A stretch of DNA of 64,000 bases, from positions 62,001 through 126,000 of the forward strand of contig NZ_CADDTS010000022.1 in assembly GCF_902753875.1 (NCBI RefSeq), written 5' to 3'. The notes beneath the pieces were generated by a model. It had not been told where the DNA came from. It saw only the letters and a program-made list of their open reading frames with translations, and searched no databases. Origin of the DNA: Acinetobacter bouvetii. GTDB taxonomy: Bacteria > Pseudomonadota > Gammaproteobacteria > Pseudomonadales > Moraxellaceae. Shown here one piece after another: positions 9,456-19,697 of this stretch; the stretch's first letter is position 1; every line of letters begins with the position of its first letter. The position numbers and the translations under genes are program-made.

Positions 9456-10661
9456 ATGGCACAAATACAAACAGGTAAAATGCAAAAAATCTTAATCATT
9501 TTTTTGTGTTTTTGGGTCGCTTTTTTTGAAGGTTTTGATCTTCAGGCTCCCGGTATTGCGGCAAAAGGAATTGCTGGAACATTTGCCCTTGATCAAGTGC
9601 AAATGGGCTATGTATTTAGTTTAGGTGTATTCGGAATGTTGTTTGGGGCATTCTTTGGTGGTCGTATAGCTGACTATTTGGGGCAGAAAAAAGTCCTGAT
9701 GTTATCGATCGCGATTTTTGGTGTTTTCATGTCGCTTACGGCAATTGCGCCAAGCGTTGAAATTTTATATGCAGCACGTTTCTTTACCGGGTTGGGTTTA
9801 GGTGCTGCAATGCCAACCATGATTTCTGTGGTCGGTGATGAAGCAACTGAGGCAAACCGTGGCAAGTTAAACAGCCTGATGTATTGTGGCTTACCAGTAG
9901 GTGCTATTTTTGTTGCGGGACTGGCTATCTTGTTTAAAGATATTTCCTGGCATACGCTTTTCCTGATTGGAGGTTTGGCGCCATTGGTGCTGCTCCCATT
10001 CATGGCAATGATTCTTAAAGATAAGCCTAAGCAAGTGGTCGTTGAACAAGCTGCTGCCGAAGCTGTTCCGGGTATGGTTGAAGTACTATTTAAAGAGCAG
10101 CAATATAAAAATACCCTGCCACTTTGGGTGGGTTTCTTCTTTACCTTGATGATCAATTATATTTTGATTAGCTGGTTGCCTAACCTGTTGATGGAACAGG
10201 GTCTGGAAAAACCACAAGCTTTTATGGTGATGCTGGTATTCCAGGTGGGTGCAGTGATTGGAACCTTGGCCTTGGGTTACTTGCTGGACCGTTTAAAACT
10301 TTGGCAAATGGCGGTGATTATTTATAGTGGTTTGTTTGTTGCGCTGGTATTGTTGTTTACCACGACGTCTATTCCAGTACTCATTCTGGCTGGGGTGATG
10401 GGCGGCATGTTCTCTACAGGTGGTCAATCGATTCTGTATGGTATTTCACCTATCTTCTATTCGGGCACGGGTAAAGTTACAGGTGTAGGTAGTGCAATTT
10501 CACTGGGCCGTTTGGGTGCCATGACTGGACCACTGCTGAGCGGAAAAATCTTGGCTTTGGGCTTGGGTGCATCAGGAATTTTAATGGCAAGTTTACCTGC
10601 TGTGGTCATCTCTGCTGTAGCTGTAACTGCACTATCGCGTTATAAGTCTGCACATAAATAA
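9456..10661 (+). CDS. MFS transporter, aromatic acid:H+ symporter type
   Basis: A 401-residue major facilitator with twelve predicted membrane segments. The first loop contains FEGFDLQAPGIAAKGI, matching the D-x-x-x-P region of the AAHS family (BenK, PcaK, MhpT). The loop between segments 2 and 3 carries GGRIADYLGQKK, the MFS signature. Family members import aromatic or other organic acids with protons. The best guess is an MhpT/BenK-like importer, but no catabolic genes stand beside it, so the substrate is open. It is monocistronic, between the mnmG terminator and its own terminator, and has a direct repeat upstream. Confidence 0.85.
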   Translation: MAQIQTGKMQKILIIFLCFWVAFFEGFDLQAPGIAAKGIAGTFALDQVQMGYVFSLGVFGMLFGAFFGGRIADYLGQKKVLMLSIAIFGVFMSLTAIAPSVEILYAARFFTGLGLGAAMPTMISVVGDEATEANRGKLNSLMYCGLPVGAIFVAGLAILFKDISWHTLFLIGGLAPLVLLPFMAMILKDKPKQVVVEQAAAEAVPGMVEVLFKEQQYKNTLPLWVGFFFTLMINYILISWLPNLLMEQGLEKPQAFMVMLVFQVGAVIGTLALGYLLDRLKLWQMAVIIYSGLFVALVLLFTTTSIPVLILAGVMGGMFSTGGQSILYGISPIFYSGTGKVTGVGSAISLGRLGAMTGPLLSGKILALGLGASGILMASLPAVVISAVAVTALSRYKSAHK

Positions 10662-10690
10662 GCACTACATCATTAAAAGTACAATTGTAT

Positions 10691-10725
10691 GAAAAAAAGG
10701 GAATCAAGAAGATTCCCTTTTTTTA
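10691..10725 (+). terminator. Rho-independent terminator of the MFS gene
   Basis: AAAAAAAGGGAATC and GATTCCCTTTTTTT form a long stem around AAGA about 30 bases after the transporter stop codon, with a T-run. Confidence 0.9.
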
Positions 10726-10810
10726 TGGCAAATCTGCTTAGAAAAAATAAAGAGATCTTATTATATAGTTTGTTAAAATGGATTGAGCCTAAAACAGATT
10801 AACCTTTTAT

Positions 10811-11137
10811 ATGACTTATCAACTCGTTCCCTTGTCCATTCAGGCAACAGACAATATTGCCTGTCCGCATTGCCAGCACAATGTGATTGACTGGGCTGAA
10901 GAGCAATATGTGCAGCCTTGTGAACATACGCTGTTTATTGCCATGGATATTGGCTTTGAATATATGACTGATGAATTTGAGCAAAGCATGCCGCGTTCGG
11001 TGGATGATCTGCATGCCAATGATGATCAGGTGAATATGTTTGCTGAAATTACTCAGTCTACTTATCCTGACTATCTGATTTTACAGTCGGATTTAGGGGT
11101 GGAAGGTTATTCTCGTTATATTGGTTTTACCGCATAA
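10811..11137 (+). CDS. Conserved hypothetical protein with CxxC motif
   Basis: The 108-residue product is acidic and soluble, with no signal peptide or membrane segment. It has one CPHC motif at about residues 18-21 and a lone Cys near residue 37 (VQPCEH), perhaps a partial metal site. The rest gives no recognisable domain; I do not know its function. It starts 10 bases after a TTAACC tract with no strong ribosome site, and is flanked by the terminators at 10691-10725 and 11170-11196, so it forms its own unit. It runs convergently with ntrC. Confidence 0.7.
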   Translation: MTYQLVPLSIQATDNIACPHCQHNVIDWAEEQYVQPCEHTLFIAMDIGFEYMTDEFEQSMPRSVDDLHANDDQVNMFAEITQSTYPDYLILQSDLGVEGYSRYIGFTA

Positions 11138-11169
11138 GTATTCAGTAATTAAATTAAAAATGCAGCAAT

Positions 11170-11196
11170 AAAAAAGCGCCCTCAGGCGCTTTATTT
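11170..11196. terminator. Bidirectional terminator between convergent genes
   Basis: AAAGCGCC/GGCGCTTT with loop CTCA (11172-11192) has A-rich sequence on the left and T-rich on the right. It serves the plus-strand hypothetical gene and ntrC on the minus strand. Confidence 0.85.
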
Positions 11197-11209
11197 ATAT
11201 GAAGTGCAT

Positions 11210-12688
11210 TTAACTTTCGATCTCTTCTTCTACATCGTCATCTGAGGTATCCATACCTAACTCTTTAAGTTTTCGAGTCAAGGTATTGCGTCCCCAGCCC
11301 AGCAATTCAGCGGCATGGCGTTTACGACCACGGGTTTGCTGTAAAGCTGCAGTAATTAAGGTGCGTTCAAACATTGGAGTGGCAATGTCGAGAATTTTCA
11401 TCTCACCATTTTTCAGTTTCTGAATTGCCCATTGACCCAATAATTCATCCCAGTGATGCAGTGAAATACGGTCAAAAGTATTGTGTGGCTGAGCATCATC
11501 CGTAGCGCGTTGAATTGGAATCTGTTTCAATTCAGATGGTAAATCTTCAGGATAAACCTCACGTCCGGTAATCATTACAGTTAACCAGCGGCAGGTATTT
11601 TCCAGCTGACGCACGTTACCTTGCCACGGCAATTGTTGCATATATTCCTGAGTTTCAGGACGCAAGATTTTAGGATTGACGCCTAATTCCTTACCTGCGC
11701 GTGCCAGGAAGTGCTGCGCCAGCATAGGGATGTCTTCACTACGATGAGCCAGTTTAGGAATGTGAATACGGATCACATTCAGGCGGTGATACAAGTCTTC
11801 ACGGAAGCGGCCTTCATGTACCAGCTTTTCCAGATCCTGGTGAGTGGCTGCTACAATACGCACGTCCACTTTGACCGGGATATGACCGCCGACACGGTAA
11901 AACTCGCCATCGGCCAAAACACGGAGTAAGCGTGTTTGTGTTTCAAATGGCATATCACCGATTTCATCTAAAAACAGCGTGCCACCATTGGCCTGTTCAA
12001 AGCGGCCTTGACGTTGCGTATTTGCACCGGTAAAGGCACCTTTTTCATGACCAAAAAGTTCTGTTTCAATCAGGTCTTTAGGAATTGCGGCCATATTCAG
12101 GGCAATAAACGGCTTGCTGCTGCGGGGTGAGTGGCGATGCAGGGCATGGGCAACCAGCTCTTTACCGGTTCCAGATTCACCATTAATCAATACGGTAATG
12201 TGTGACTGGGACAAACGGCCAATGGCGCGGAACACTTCCTGCATGGCCGGCGATTCACCAATAATTTCAGTAGAATGAATCGGTGGGGCTGATTTGGCAG
12301 ATTCCTGCTGTTGCAATTTGGCAATATGCAGGATGGCACGGTTGACCAGAGCCAATGCTTCATCAATATCAAACGGTTTTGGCAGATATTCAAAAGCACC
12401 GGTTTGATAGCTGGATACGGCAGATTCCAGATCGGAATGTGCAGTCATGATAATCACCGGCAAATCGGGATGACTGCCTTTGACTTTGCCCAGAAAGGTC
12501 AGGCCATCAATACCTGGCATACGAATGTCCGTTAAAATCACATCGGGAGCATCTATGCTGAGTTGGTCCAGTGCAGACTGTGCCTCTTCAAAACTGGTGA
12601 CATCAAAACCTTCTTCTTTGAATGTTTTTTCCAAAACCCAGCGCATGGCACGATCATCATCAATGACCCATATTTTATTTCGCGACAT
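11210..12688 (-). CDS. ntrC: Nitrogen regulation response regulator NtrC (NR(I))
   Basis: NtrC, once phosphorylated by NtrB under nitrogen limitation, activates sigma-54 promoters. The 492-residue protein has an N-terminal receiver with the phospho-acceptor D54 in [11 protein letters not shown] central AAA+ domain carries Walker A GESGTGKE and the sigma-54 contact loop GAFTGA. A Fis-type helix-turn-helix lies at the C-terminus ([20 protein letters not shown]). I chose the ATG at 12688 ([12 protein letters not shown]), which overlaps the ntrB end by 14 bases and implies coupled translation; an upstream ATG would add 21 residues lying inside ntrB. glnA is not adjacent here. Confidence 0.96.
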   Translation of the reverse strand: MSRNKIWVIDDDRAMRWVLEKTFKEEGFDVTSFEEAQSALDQLSIDAPDVILTDIRMPGIDGLTFLGKVKGSHPDLPVIIMTAHSDLESAVSSYQTGAFEYLPKPFDIDEALALVNRAILHIAKLQQQESAKSAPPIHSTEIIGESPAMQEVFRAIGRLSQSHITVLINGESGTGKELVAHALHRHSPRSSKPFIALNMAAIPKDLIETELFGHEKGAFTGANTQRQGRFEQANGGTLFLDEIGDMPFETQTRLLRVLADGEFYRVGGHIPVKVDVRIVAATHQDLEKLVHEGRFREDLYHRLNVIRIHIPKLAHRSEDIPMLAQHFLARAGKELGVNPKILRPETQEYMQQLPWQGNVRQLENTCRWLTVMITGREVYPEDLPSELKQIPIQRATDDAQPHNTFDRISLHHWDELLGQWAIQKLKNGEMKILDIATPMFERTLITAALQQTRGRKRHAAELLGWGRNTLTRKLKELGMDTSDDDVEEEIES

Positions 12689-13784
12689 GGTTAGACTCCC
12701 AAGGTAAATATAAGCTAAATACTGTTTTTCCCGGAACAGATTGGCATTCAATCATTCCGCTATGTTGGTGCATGATATTTTGTGCAATGCTCAAACCGAG
12801 CCCGGTGCCTTTAGCACGTCCTGTGACTAATGGATAAAATACCGATTCCAGGATTTCTTCAGGGACACCTGGACCGTTGTCTTCAATATCAATACGTACT
12901 GCGGAACGTTTTAATACACCGTTGATAGTGACCAAGCGTTGAATCCGGGTTCTTAAAATCAGTTCCGGTTGATGATCCACAAAGAATTCCTTGTTTTCCA
13001 TCATCGCTTGAACTGCATTGACACTGATATTGAGCATGACCTGAATTAACTGGTCACGATCTGCCATGACATCTGGTAAGGACAGATCGTAGTCACGGGT
13101 AATCTTAATTTTCTTTTTGGTTTGATTGGTAATGAGGGAACGCACACGCTCTAAGGGCTCATGCACATTCACTAGTTCATAACTAGGTAACTGCCGTGAA
13201 CCCAACATGGTGTCGGCTAAATTACGTAAACGGTCGACTTCACTGATAATAATGTCGGTAAATTCTTCATATTGCGGGTCATTCAGACTGCGCGCCAAGA
13301 GCTGGGTTGCACCACGAATTCCACCAAGGGGATTTTTGATTTCATGCGCAACACCGCGAATCAGTTGTCGGGCCACTTGATGCTGCTGAATCAGGTTCTC
13401 TTCTTTGGAGATTTTCAGCATCCGGTCAATCTGGTTTAATTCAATCAGTAGCAGCGGATGATAAGGTTTTTCCGAATTGATCTGTGAAACGGTATAGTCC
13501 ACATGAATATCTTTAAAGCTGACACTGAGGGCTGCTTCTCGACGGGTATAAGGTTGTCCAGTCTTAAAAGTATTTAATAATGCTTCTTCAGTATTAAATT
13601 CATCATTTGGCATATGCAACAAATTCAGCACAGGCTGTCCGGCTGCACGCAGTAAACTGATATCAAACAGAGATTCACAAGAAGAATTTAAATAAAAAAT
13701 ATTCAGATTACTGTCGACCAATAAAATTGCAGTGGTTAAATTGTCCACTAAAAGGCGGTAGTCGATAGCAACGGGTTGATCCAT
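12675..13784 (-). CDS. ntrB: Nitrogen regulation sensor histidine kinase NtrB (NR(II))
   Basis: NtrB phosphorylates and dephosphorylates NtrC in response to the PII proteins. The 369-residue cytoplasmic protein has an N-terminal PAS domain (about residues 10-120). The dimerisation/phospho-acceptor motif GVAHEIKNPLGGIRGA follows near residue 145. The ATP-binding domain has N-box NISVNAVQAM, DNGPGVP and GTGLGLSIAQNI. No membrane segment is seen, as expected. It is the first gene of the ntrBC operon and its last codons overlap the ntrC start. Confidence 0.95.
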   Translation of the reverse strand: MDQPVAIDYRLLVDNLTTAILLVDSNLNIFYLNSSCESLFDISLLRAAGQPVLNLLHMPNDEFNTEEALLNTFKTGQPYTRREAALSVSFKDIHVDYTVSQINSEKPYHPLLLIELNQIDRMLKISKEENLIQQHQVARQLIRGVAHEIKNPLGGIRGATQLLARSLNDPQYEEFTDIIISEVDRLRNLADTMLGSRQLPSYELVNVHEPLERVRSLITNQTKKKIKITRDYDLSLPDVMADRDQLIQVMLNISVNAVQAMMENKEFFVDHQPELILRTRIQRLVTINGVLKRSAVRIDIEDNGPGVPEEILESVFYPLVTGRAKGTGLGLSIAQNIMHQHSGMIECQSVPGKTVFSLYLPWESNHVAK

Positions 13785-14145
13785 TAGCGAAAGTATCCTG
13801 TGTTAAAATAGCGCAATGGCATCTGCACTTCTTGTCATTTCTCCCTGTTATGGGACATTCAACGAGTTAAACGTTGTCGAAATAAAGCAAAATGCACGCC
13901 AACTTTGAGCATTGGTATAAATAAAAATTCAGCCGCAATAAAAGTGTGCTTTTTTGTTCTGTGATTACGGAATTTTAAGATCATAGTAAAGGAAATAAAA
14001 TTATTAGTGAACCAAAATGGTGCATATAAAATATTTGGTAAAAATATAGCCGTATTTTGGTGCGTAATGCAAAGAGTGAGGTTTCCACCTATTTTTATGA
14101 TCGGAAAAGACATACAATACGCGCATTACAGTGGAGCGCAGATTC
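13785..14145. other. Divergent intergenic region ntrB/rimO
   Basis: The 361-base gap must hold the promoters of ntrBC (minus) and rimO (plus). Two short overlapping frames (84 codons minus, 60 codons plus) show no protein-like features and are not called. A TACAAT box at 14113-14118, 28 bases before the rimO start, is a possible -10 for rimO without a clear -35. No convincing sigma-54 site was found. Confidence 0.5.
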
Positions 14146-15489
14146 ATGAAGTCCCCCAAAGTCGGTTTTGTTTCTTTAGGTTGTCCTAAGGCATTGGTAG
14201 ATTCTGAACGAATTTTAACTCAGTTAAAGACTGAAGGTTATGATGTGGCATCGGATTATGACGGTGCCGATTTGGTTGTTGTTAATACTTGTGGTTTTAT
14301 TGAATCTGCAGTACAAGAATCTTTAGATGCGATTGGCGAAGCCATGAGCGCAAACGGCCGCGTGATTGTGACTGGTTGTTTGGGTAAAGATGAAGACAAA
14401 ATTCGCCAAATGCACCCGAATGTCCTGAAAGTGACCGGTGCTGCGGCATATCAAGAAGTGATGGAGGCTGTACACGAGTATGTGCCTGAACCACCTAAAC
14501 ATAACCCGTTTATTGACCTGGTTCCTGAACAGGGTATTCGTTTAACGCCGAAGCATTATGCATATTTAAAAATATCGGAAGGCTGTAACCACCGTTGTAC
14601 CTTCTGTATCATCCCAAGCATGCGTGGTGATCTGGTTTCACGTCCTGTTGGTTCGGTGTTGAATGAAGCACAGGCTTTGAAAAAAGCCGGTGTAAAAGAA
14701 GTCTTGGTGATTTCTCAGGATACTTCTGCTTATGGTGTAGACACCAAGTACAAGCTGGATTTCTGGAACGGTCAACCAGTCAAAACCAAATTCTTTGACA
14801 TGTGTGAAGCATTGGGTCAATTGGGCATCTGGGTGCGTTTGCACTATGTTTATCCATATCCGCATGTCGATGCAGTGATTGATTTAATGGCTCAAGGCAA
14901 AATCCTGCCTTATCTAGATATTCCTTTTCAACACGCCAGTCCGCGCATCTTAAAATTGATGAAGCGACCAGCCCATAGTGAAAATACTCTTGAACGCCTG
15001 AAGCTTTGGCGTGAAAAATGTCCTGAATTGGTGATTCGTTCAACTTTCGTTGTTGGTTTTCCAGGTGAAACAGAAGAAGATTTCCAAATCTTACTAGAAT
15101 GGTTGAAGGAAGCGCAGTTAGACCGAGTAGGTTGCTTCACTTATTCACCTGTTGAAGGTGCGACTGCCAATGATCTGCCGGATCATGTGCCTGAAGACGT
15201 TAAACAAGACCGTTATGAGCGTTTCATGCAGGTTCAGCAAGAGATTTCAGCAGCCAAACTGCAAAAACGCGTAGGTCAGACCATGACTGTTTTAGTGGAT
15301 GATCTGGAAGATGAATTCCCGGTTGCCGTGGCGCGTTCTTATGCAGATGCACCTGAAATTGACGGTAATGTCTTTGTTGAGGATATTGATAAAACTCAAA
15401 TCAAGGCCGGCGATTTGCTTGAAGTCGAAATTACCGATGCAGATGAATACGACTTATATGCAAAATTAATTCGGATTAAATCTGCCTGA
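14146..15489 (+). CDS. rimO: Ribosomal protein S12 methylthiotransferase
   Basis: RimO is a radical-SAM enzyme that adds a methylthio group to an aspartate of ribosomal protein S12. The 447-residue protein starts [21 protein letters not shown]. The UPF0004 domain has cysteines in SLGCPK, NTCGF and TGCLG. The radical-SAM cluster motif is CNHRCTFC ([18 protein letters not shown]), and a C-terminal TRAM domain (about residues 370-447) follows. The ATG at 14146 fits the family start; a GTG five codons upstream is possible but adds unmatched residues. It precedes pyrH, where rpsB-tsf stand in many relatives. Confidence 0.96.
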   Translation: MKSPKVGFVSLGCPKALVDSERILTQLKTEGYDVASDYDGADLVVVNTCGFIESAVQESLDAIGEAMSANGRVIVTGCLGKDEDKIRQMHPNVLKVTGAAAYQEVMEAVHEYVPEPPKHNPFIDLVPEQGIRLTPKHYAYLKISEGCNHRCTFCIIPSMRGDLVSRPVGSVLNEAQALKKAGVKEVLVISQDTSAYGVDTKYKLDFWNGQPVKTKFFDMCEALGQLGIWVRLHYVYPYPHVDAVIDLMAQGKILPYLDIPFQHASPRILKLMKRPAHSENTLERLKLWREKCPELVIRSTFVVGFPGETEEDFQILLEWLKEAQLDRVGCFTYSPVEGATANDLPDHVPEDVKQDRYERFMQVQQEISAAKLQKRVGQTMTVLVDDLEDEFPVAVARSYADAPEIDGNVFVEDIDKTQIKAGDLLEVEITDADEYDLYAKLIRIKSA

Positions 15490-15548
15490 TTGGTCATAAA
15501 CGCATACGAATAAAATTTTAGATATTGAAAGATTCGGAGATTTCTTAA

Positions 15549-16277
15549 ATGTTGGACTCAAAAAAGCCCCGTTACGAACGTATTTTACTTAAGCTTTCTG
15601 GTGAAGCATTGGCTGGAAATAAAGACATGGGTATTGATGCAACCGTGCTCGATCAAATGTCTTTAGCCATTGCGCACTTGGTTGGTTTGGGTGTGCAAGT
15701 CGGTATTGTGGTGGGTGGTGGTAACCTGTACCGCGGTAGCCAATTGCAAAAGGATGGTTTGGTTGGTCGTGTAACTGGTGACCAGATGGGTATGTTGGCG
15801 ACTGTGATGAATGGTCTGGCACTGCGCGATGCCTTGGTGCGTCGTAACATCAAAACCCGTTTAATGTCAGCTTTGCCAATTGGCGCTGTGGTTGAGTCTT
15901 ATTCAAGCCGTGATGCGATTCGTCACCTGACTCAAGGTGAGGTATGTGTATTTGTTGCTGGTACAGGTAACCCGTTCTTTACGACAGATACAGCAGCTTG
16001 CTTACGTGGTATTGAAATTGAAGCCAACCTGATCTTAAAAGCAACCAAAGTGGACGGTGTCTACAATAAAGATCCAAGCAAATATGATGATGCTGTGAAG
16101 TATGAAACACTGACATTTGATCAAGTGCTGGATGAAAAATTAGGTGTGATGGACTTGACTGCAATTTGCTTATGTCGTGACCATAACGTGCCACTTCAAG
16201 TGTTCGATATGAATAAGGCAGGCTCATTGCTTTCAGTGGTGATGGGTGAAAAAGAGGGTACTCACGTTACGAATTGA
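15549..16277 (+). CDS. pyrH: UMP kinase
   Basis: PyrH phosphorylates UMP to UDP; the bacterial enzyme is a hexamer of the amino-acid-kinase fold. The 242-residue product carries [11 protein letters not shown] at the N-terminus, the glycine-rich [25 protein letters not shown] and the ATP-site region [13 protein letters not shown]. Length is normal. It opens the long envelope block and lies 59 bases after rimO with an AGATTCGGAGA ribosome site upstream. frr follows after 78 bases. Confidence 0.97.
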   Translation: MLDSKKPRYERILLKLSGEALAGNKDMGIDATVLDQMSLAIAHLVGLGVQVGIVVGGGNLYRGSQLQKDGLVGRVTGDQMGMLATVMNGLALRDALVRRNIKTRLMSALPIGAVVESYSSRDAIRHLTQGEVCVFVAGTGNPFFTTDTAACLRGIEIEANLILKATKVDGVYNKDPSKYDDAVKYETLTFDQVLDEKLGVMDLTAICLCRDHNVPLQVFDMNKAGSLLSVVMGEKEGTHVTN

Positions 16278-16355
16278 TGTACGTGAGCCTGAAAGCTCTT
16301 TATACTACACGCTATTTAGTTATTACATCTCTTAGAATTAAGTAAGGAAGATCAC

Positions 16356-16910
16356 ATGATTAACGATCTTAAGAAAGACGCTGAAGACCGTATGAACAAG
16401 ACGCTTGAGTCTTTGGAACATGGTTTTGCCAAGGTTCGTACAGGGCGTGCGCATCCATCCATCCTGAACGGTGTTATGGTTCCTTACTATGGCTCAGATG
16501 TACCTTTGAATCAGGTTGCGAACGTGGGTGTTGAAGATTCACGTACCTTGCTGGTTCAGCCTTTTGAACGTTCAATGGTGTCTGCTATTGATAAAGCAAT
16601 CCGTGAATCTGACTTGGGCCTGAACCCGATCACTGCTGATGCGATTCGCGTACCAATGGCTGCTCTTACTGAAGAAACACGTAAAGACATGCAGAAAGTT
16701 GCACGTAACGAAGCGGAAAATGCCAAAGTGGCAATCCGTAACATTCGTCGTGATGTATTGGGTGATATCAAGGCGTTATTGAAAGAAAAAGAAATTTCTG
16801 AAGATGATGAACGTCGTGCGGGTGATGATATTCAAAAAATCACCGATAAATTCGTTGCTGAAGTTGAAAAACGTCTGGCTGCTAAAGAAGCTGAATTGAT
16901 GAAGGTCTAA
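16356..16910 (+). CDS. frr: Ribosome recycling factor
   Basis: RRF splits post-termination ribosomes together with EF-G and IF3. The 184-residue protein has the expected start [20 protein letters not shown], the conserved [11 protein letters not shown] segment near residue 31 and the long helical C-terminus rich in Lys/Glu with [18 protein letters not shown]. The ribosome site AGTAAGGAAG precedes the ATG. It sits between pyrH and uppS as in Pseudomonas. Confidence 0.98.
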   Translation: MINDLKKDAEDRMNKTLESLEHGFAKVRTGRAHPSILNGVMVPYYGSDVPLNQVANVGVEDSRTLLVQPFERSMVSAIDKAIRESDLGLNPITADAIRVPMAALTEETRKDMQKVARNEAENAKVAIRNIRRDVLGDIKALLKEKEISEDDERRAGDDIQKITDKFVAEVEKRLAAKEAELMKV

Positions 16911-16916
16911 AATTTA

Positions 16917-17669
16917 ATGACCGTATCAGAAGATAGTACACTTCTTCCAAAACATGTTGCCATCATTATGGATGGCAACAATCGTTTTGCAAAAAAGAAT
17001 CAAATGCAAAAAGGTGCAGGACATCGTGAAGGAAAGAATATTCTGGATCCGATTGTTGAGCACTGCAAAAAAAATCATATACAAGCGTTAACTGTTTTTG
17101 CATTTTCCAGTGAAAACTGGAATCGTCCTCAGTTTGAAGTTGATTTACTCATGGCATTGTTGGAAGAAACAATCCAGGAGCAACTTCCTCGAATGGAAAA
17201 ATTTAATATTGCCTTGCGTTTTATTGGCGATCGTTCGCGATTGTCTGAACGTTTGCGCGAGTTAATGTTGCAAGCTGAACAAAGGACTGCTAAGTTCGAC
17301 AGCATGACTTTAACTATTGCCATTAGTTATGGTGGTATGTGGGATATGGCGCAGGCTGCTAAACAGATTGCAGCAGATGTGCTGGCCAAAAAAGTTGCTG
17401 TGGAAGATGTTAATGTTGAATTGTTTGGGCAACATGTCAGTATGGCAAATTTACCTGCTGTAGATTTATTAATCCGTACAGGTGGTGATTATCGGTTGTC
17501 TAATTTTTTACTTTGGCAAGCCGCCTATGCTGAACTGTATTTTACCCAAACCTTGTGGCCTGAATTTACTGTAGAAGAGTTAGATGATGCATTCGCAGTG
17601 TTTGCTGGACGTGAACGTCGTTTTGGTAAAACTTCAGAGCAAATCCAACAAGAGAAAATTGAGAATTAA
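16917..17669 (+). CDS. uppS: (2E,6E)-farnesyl-diphosphate-specific undecaprenyl diphosphate synthase
   Basis: UppS extends farnesyl diphosphate with eight isoprene units to make the C55 carrier lipid for peptidoglycan and O-antigen. The 250-residue product shows the cis-prenyltransferase signature HVAIIMDGNNRFAKK with the catalytic aspartate, the downstream FSSENWNRP motif, and the C-terminal region LLIRTGGDYRLSNFLLWQ ending in ELYFT. The usual Trp of DGNGRWA is Phe here. It begins six bases after frr and is followed by cdsA after three bases, so translation is tightly linked. Confidence 0.97.
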   Translation: MTVSEDSTLLPKHVAIIMDGNNRFAKKNQMQKGAGHREGKNILDPIVEHCKKNHIQALTVFAFSSENWNRPQFEVDLLMALLEETIQEQLPRMEKFNIALRFIGDRSRLSERLRELMLQAEQRTAKFDSMTLTIAISYGGMWDMAQAAKQIAADVLAKKVAVEDVNVELFGQHVSMANLPAVDLLIRTGGDYRLSNFLLWQAAYAELYFTQTLWPEFTVEELDDAFAVFAGRERRFGKTSEQIQQEKIEN

Positions 17670-17672
17670 TAA

Positions 17673-18497
17673 ATGTTAGAGCGGATTATAACCGCATTGG
17701 TATTGGTAGCAGTCGTACTCAGCTGTATGTTCGCTACACAGTCTCACTATCCAATGTTTATGCTGATGATTGTTGCAGCAGGGGTTGCGGGGTATGAGTG
17801 GTTTAAGCTCATGCCACAAAAAAATAAAAATTTTGTCAAGCCAGTTGCCTGGGTTTACGGTATTGCAACTGCAGCGCTTGCAACTTTGGCATTATATTTT
17901 AACGATATCGCACTATTGCTTTGGGCGGCCTCTATTGTTTGCTGGATACTCAGTATTTTTTGGGTTAAATCCTATCCAGATTACGATGCATGGTATAACT
18001 CCAGTCTTAAAGTGATTGGGTTTATTCTTATATCTGCTGCTGTGACTGCAATCTTCTCTGTATGGCATAGCTCGCCATGGTGGCTCATGTATCTGTTTTT
18101 ACTGGTTTGGGGCGCAGACAGTGGGGCTTATTTTGTTGGGCGTAAATTAGGCAAGAAAAAACTTGCTCCAGATGTCAGTCCGAATAAATCCGTTGAGGGT
18201 TTATATGGCGGTATTTTTACATCCATGATTATTGTTGTTGTGGTGGAAGTGCTATATCTGGATTTAAGCTTCGCGCAACATATTTTATTTTTAATTTTAT
18301 CTGTAATTACGGTATTTAGTTCTGTGTTGGGTGATTTGTTTGAGTCTATGATCAAACGTCGTGCAGGAATTAAAGATTCAGGTCGTATTCTGCCAGGACA
18401 TGGTGGAGTGTTGGACCGTATTGATTCATTGCTTGCTGCTGCTCCAATTTTTGCTGCAGGCATGTATGTTTTAAAACTTATTGGTGTAGATTTATAG
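17673..18497 (+). CDS. cdsA: Phosphatidate cytidylyltransferase
   Basis: CdsA makes CDP-diacylglycerol, the precursor of all membrane phospholipids, in the inner membrane. The 274-residue protein has about eight hydrophobic segments. Near the C-terminus it bears the family signature: SVLGDLFESMIKRRAGIKDS, then GRILPGHGGVLDRIDSLL. The upstream motif WGADSGAYFVGRKLGKKKL (about residues 150-168) is also typical. It lies between uppS and dxr with no gap to the latter. Confidence 0.96.
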   Translation: MLERIITALVLVAVVLSCMFATQSHYPMFMLMIVAAGVAGYEWFKLMPQKNKNFVKPVAWVYGIATAALATLALYFNDIALLLWAASIVCWILSIFWVKSYPDYDAWYNSSLKVIGFILISAAVTAIFSVWHSSPWWLMYLFLLVWGADSGAYFVGRKLGKKKLAPDVSPNKSVEGLYGGIFTSMIIVVVVEVLYLDLSFAQHILFLILSVITVFSSVLGDLFESMIKRRAGIKDSGRILPGHGGVLDRIDSLLAAAPIFAAGMYVLKLIGVDL

Positions 18498-19694
18498 ATG
18501 TCACAATCTGTTTGTATATTAGGTGTAACGGGTTCCATTGGTCAAAGTACCTTAAAAATTCTGCAACAGCATCCTGAAAAGTATTCTGTTTTTGCAGTCA
18601 CGGCACATAGTCGCATATTGGAACTTGTCGAAATCTGCAAACAGTATCGACCGAAAATCGCAGTGGTTCCATCCAGTAAAGTGGATGAACTTAAACAGCA
18701 TTTTCAAAATCACAATTTGAACAATATTGAAATTCTGTCCGATGAAGCTGGCCTGATTGCTGTTGCTGAACATCCGGATGTGGGTGTGGTCATGGCGGCC
18801 ATTGTAGGTGCTGCCGGTTTGCTACCCACTTTGGCAGCAGTGAAGGCAGGTAAGCGTGTCTTGCTGGCTAATAAAGAAGCGCTGGTCATGTCCGGTGACA
18901 TCATGATGCAAGCTGCGCGCGATTATCATGCTGAATTGTTACCGGTAGATTCTGAACATAATGCCATTTTTCAATGTTTGCCAGAAGGTTATTTTCAGAC
19001 CGAACGTACTGGACAGCCGAAGCAGGGTGTATCGCGTATTTTGCTGACGGCCTCTGGAGGCCCATTCATTAACCATAGTCTGGAACAATTGCAAAGCGTT
19101 ACCCCGGCACAGGCCTGCAAGCATCCAAACTGGTCAATGGGACAGAAAATTTCCGTGGATTCAGCCACTTTAATGAATAAAGGGCTGGAATTGATTGAAG
19201 CCTGTCATCTTTTTGCAATTTCAGAACAGTTTGTAACAGTGGTAGTACATCCACAGAGTATCATTCATTCTATGGTTCAATATGTGGATGGTTCGACTTT
19301 GGCGCAAATGGGCAATCCGGATATGTGCACCCCAATTGCGCATGCGCTTGCATGGCCACAGCGTATTCAAACCCATGTGCCTGCACTTGATCTATTTATC
19401 AATCAAAAACTGGATTTCCAGGAACCTGATATAACACGTTTCCCGGCCTTGAAGCTGGCACGACAAGCCATGCAAAATGGTGGCTTGGCACCGGCTATTT
19501 TAAATGCTGCAAATGAGATTGCTGTGGCGGCTTTCCTGCGAAACAATATTGGCTTTACTGAAATTCCTCAGGTGGTTGAGCAGACTCTAAATCAGGTAGA
19601 AGGTGGTTCGGCAGAATCAATTGAACGTATTTTACTGGCAGATCAAGCTGCACGTTCAGTAGCACAACAAATTGTCACCCATAAAGGAAGCTAA
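18498..19694 (+). CDS. dxr: 1-deoxy-D-xylulose-5-phosphate reductoisomerase
   Basis: Dxr (IspC) converts DXP to MEP with NADPH, the first committed step of the non-mevalonate isoprenoid pathway that feeds UppS. The 398-residue product has an N-terminal NADPH fold starting QSVCILGVTGSIGQSTL, ANKEALVMSGD, the metal-binding PVDSEHNAIFQCL, and SMGQKISVDSATLMNKGLE. The ATG directly follows the cdsA stop codon. In E. coli dxr precedes uppS; here it follows cdsA, the Pseudomonas order. Confidence 0.97.
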   Translation: MSQSVCILGVTGSIGQSTLKILQQHPEKYSVFAVTAHSRILELVEICKQYRPKIAVVPSSKVDELKQHFQNHNLNNIEILSDEAGLIAVAEHPDVGVVMAAIVGAAGLLPTLAAVKAGKRVLLANKEALVMSGDIMMQAARDYHAELLPVDSEHNAIFQCLPEGYFQTERTGQPKQGVSRILLTASGGPFINHSLEQLQSVTPAQACKHPNWSMGQKISVDSATLMNKGLELIEACHLFAISEQFVTVVVHPQSIIHSMVQYVDGSTLAQMGNPDMCTPIAHALAWPQRIQTHVPALDLFINQKLDFQEPDITRFPALKLARQAMQNGGLAPAILNAANEIAVAAFLRNNIGFTEIPQVVEQTLNQVEGGSAESIERILLADQAARSVAQQIVTHKGS

Positions 19695-19697
19695 ACC

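Noticed and set aside
12400..12700. Plus-strand frames of about 75 codons inside ntrC
   Set aside because: They are antisense shadows of the strongly conserved receiver domain.
13801..13860. Sigma-54-like TGGCAT sequence near ntrB
   Set aside because: The -12 GC element is absent and the orientation points away from ntrB.
13859..14113. 84-codon minus-strand frame between ntrB and rimO
   Set aside because: No ribosome site, no domain, unusual composition and overlap with the likely divergent promoters.
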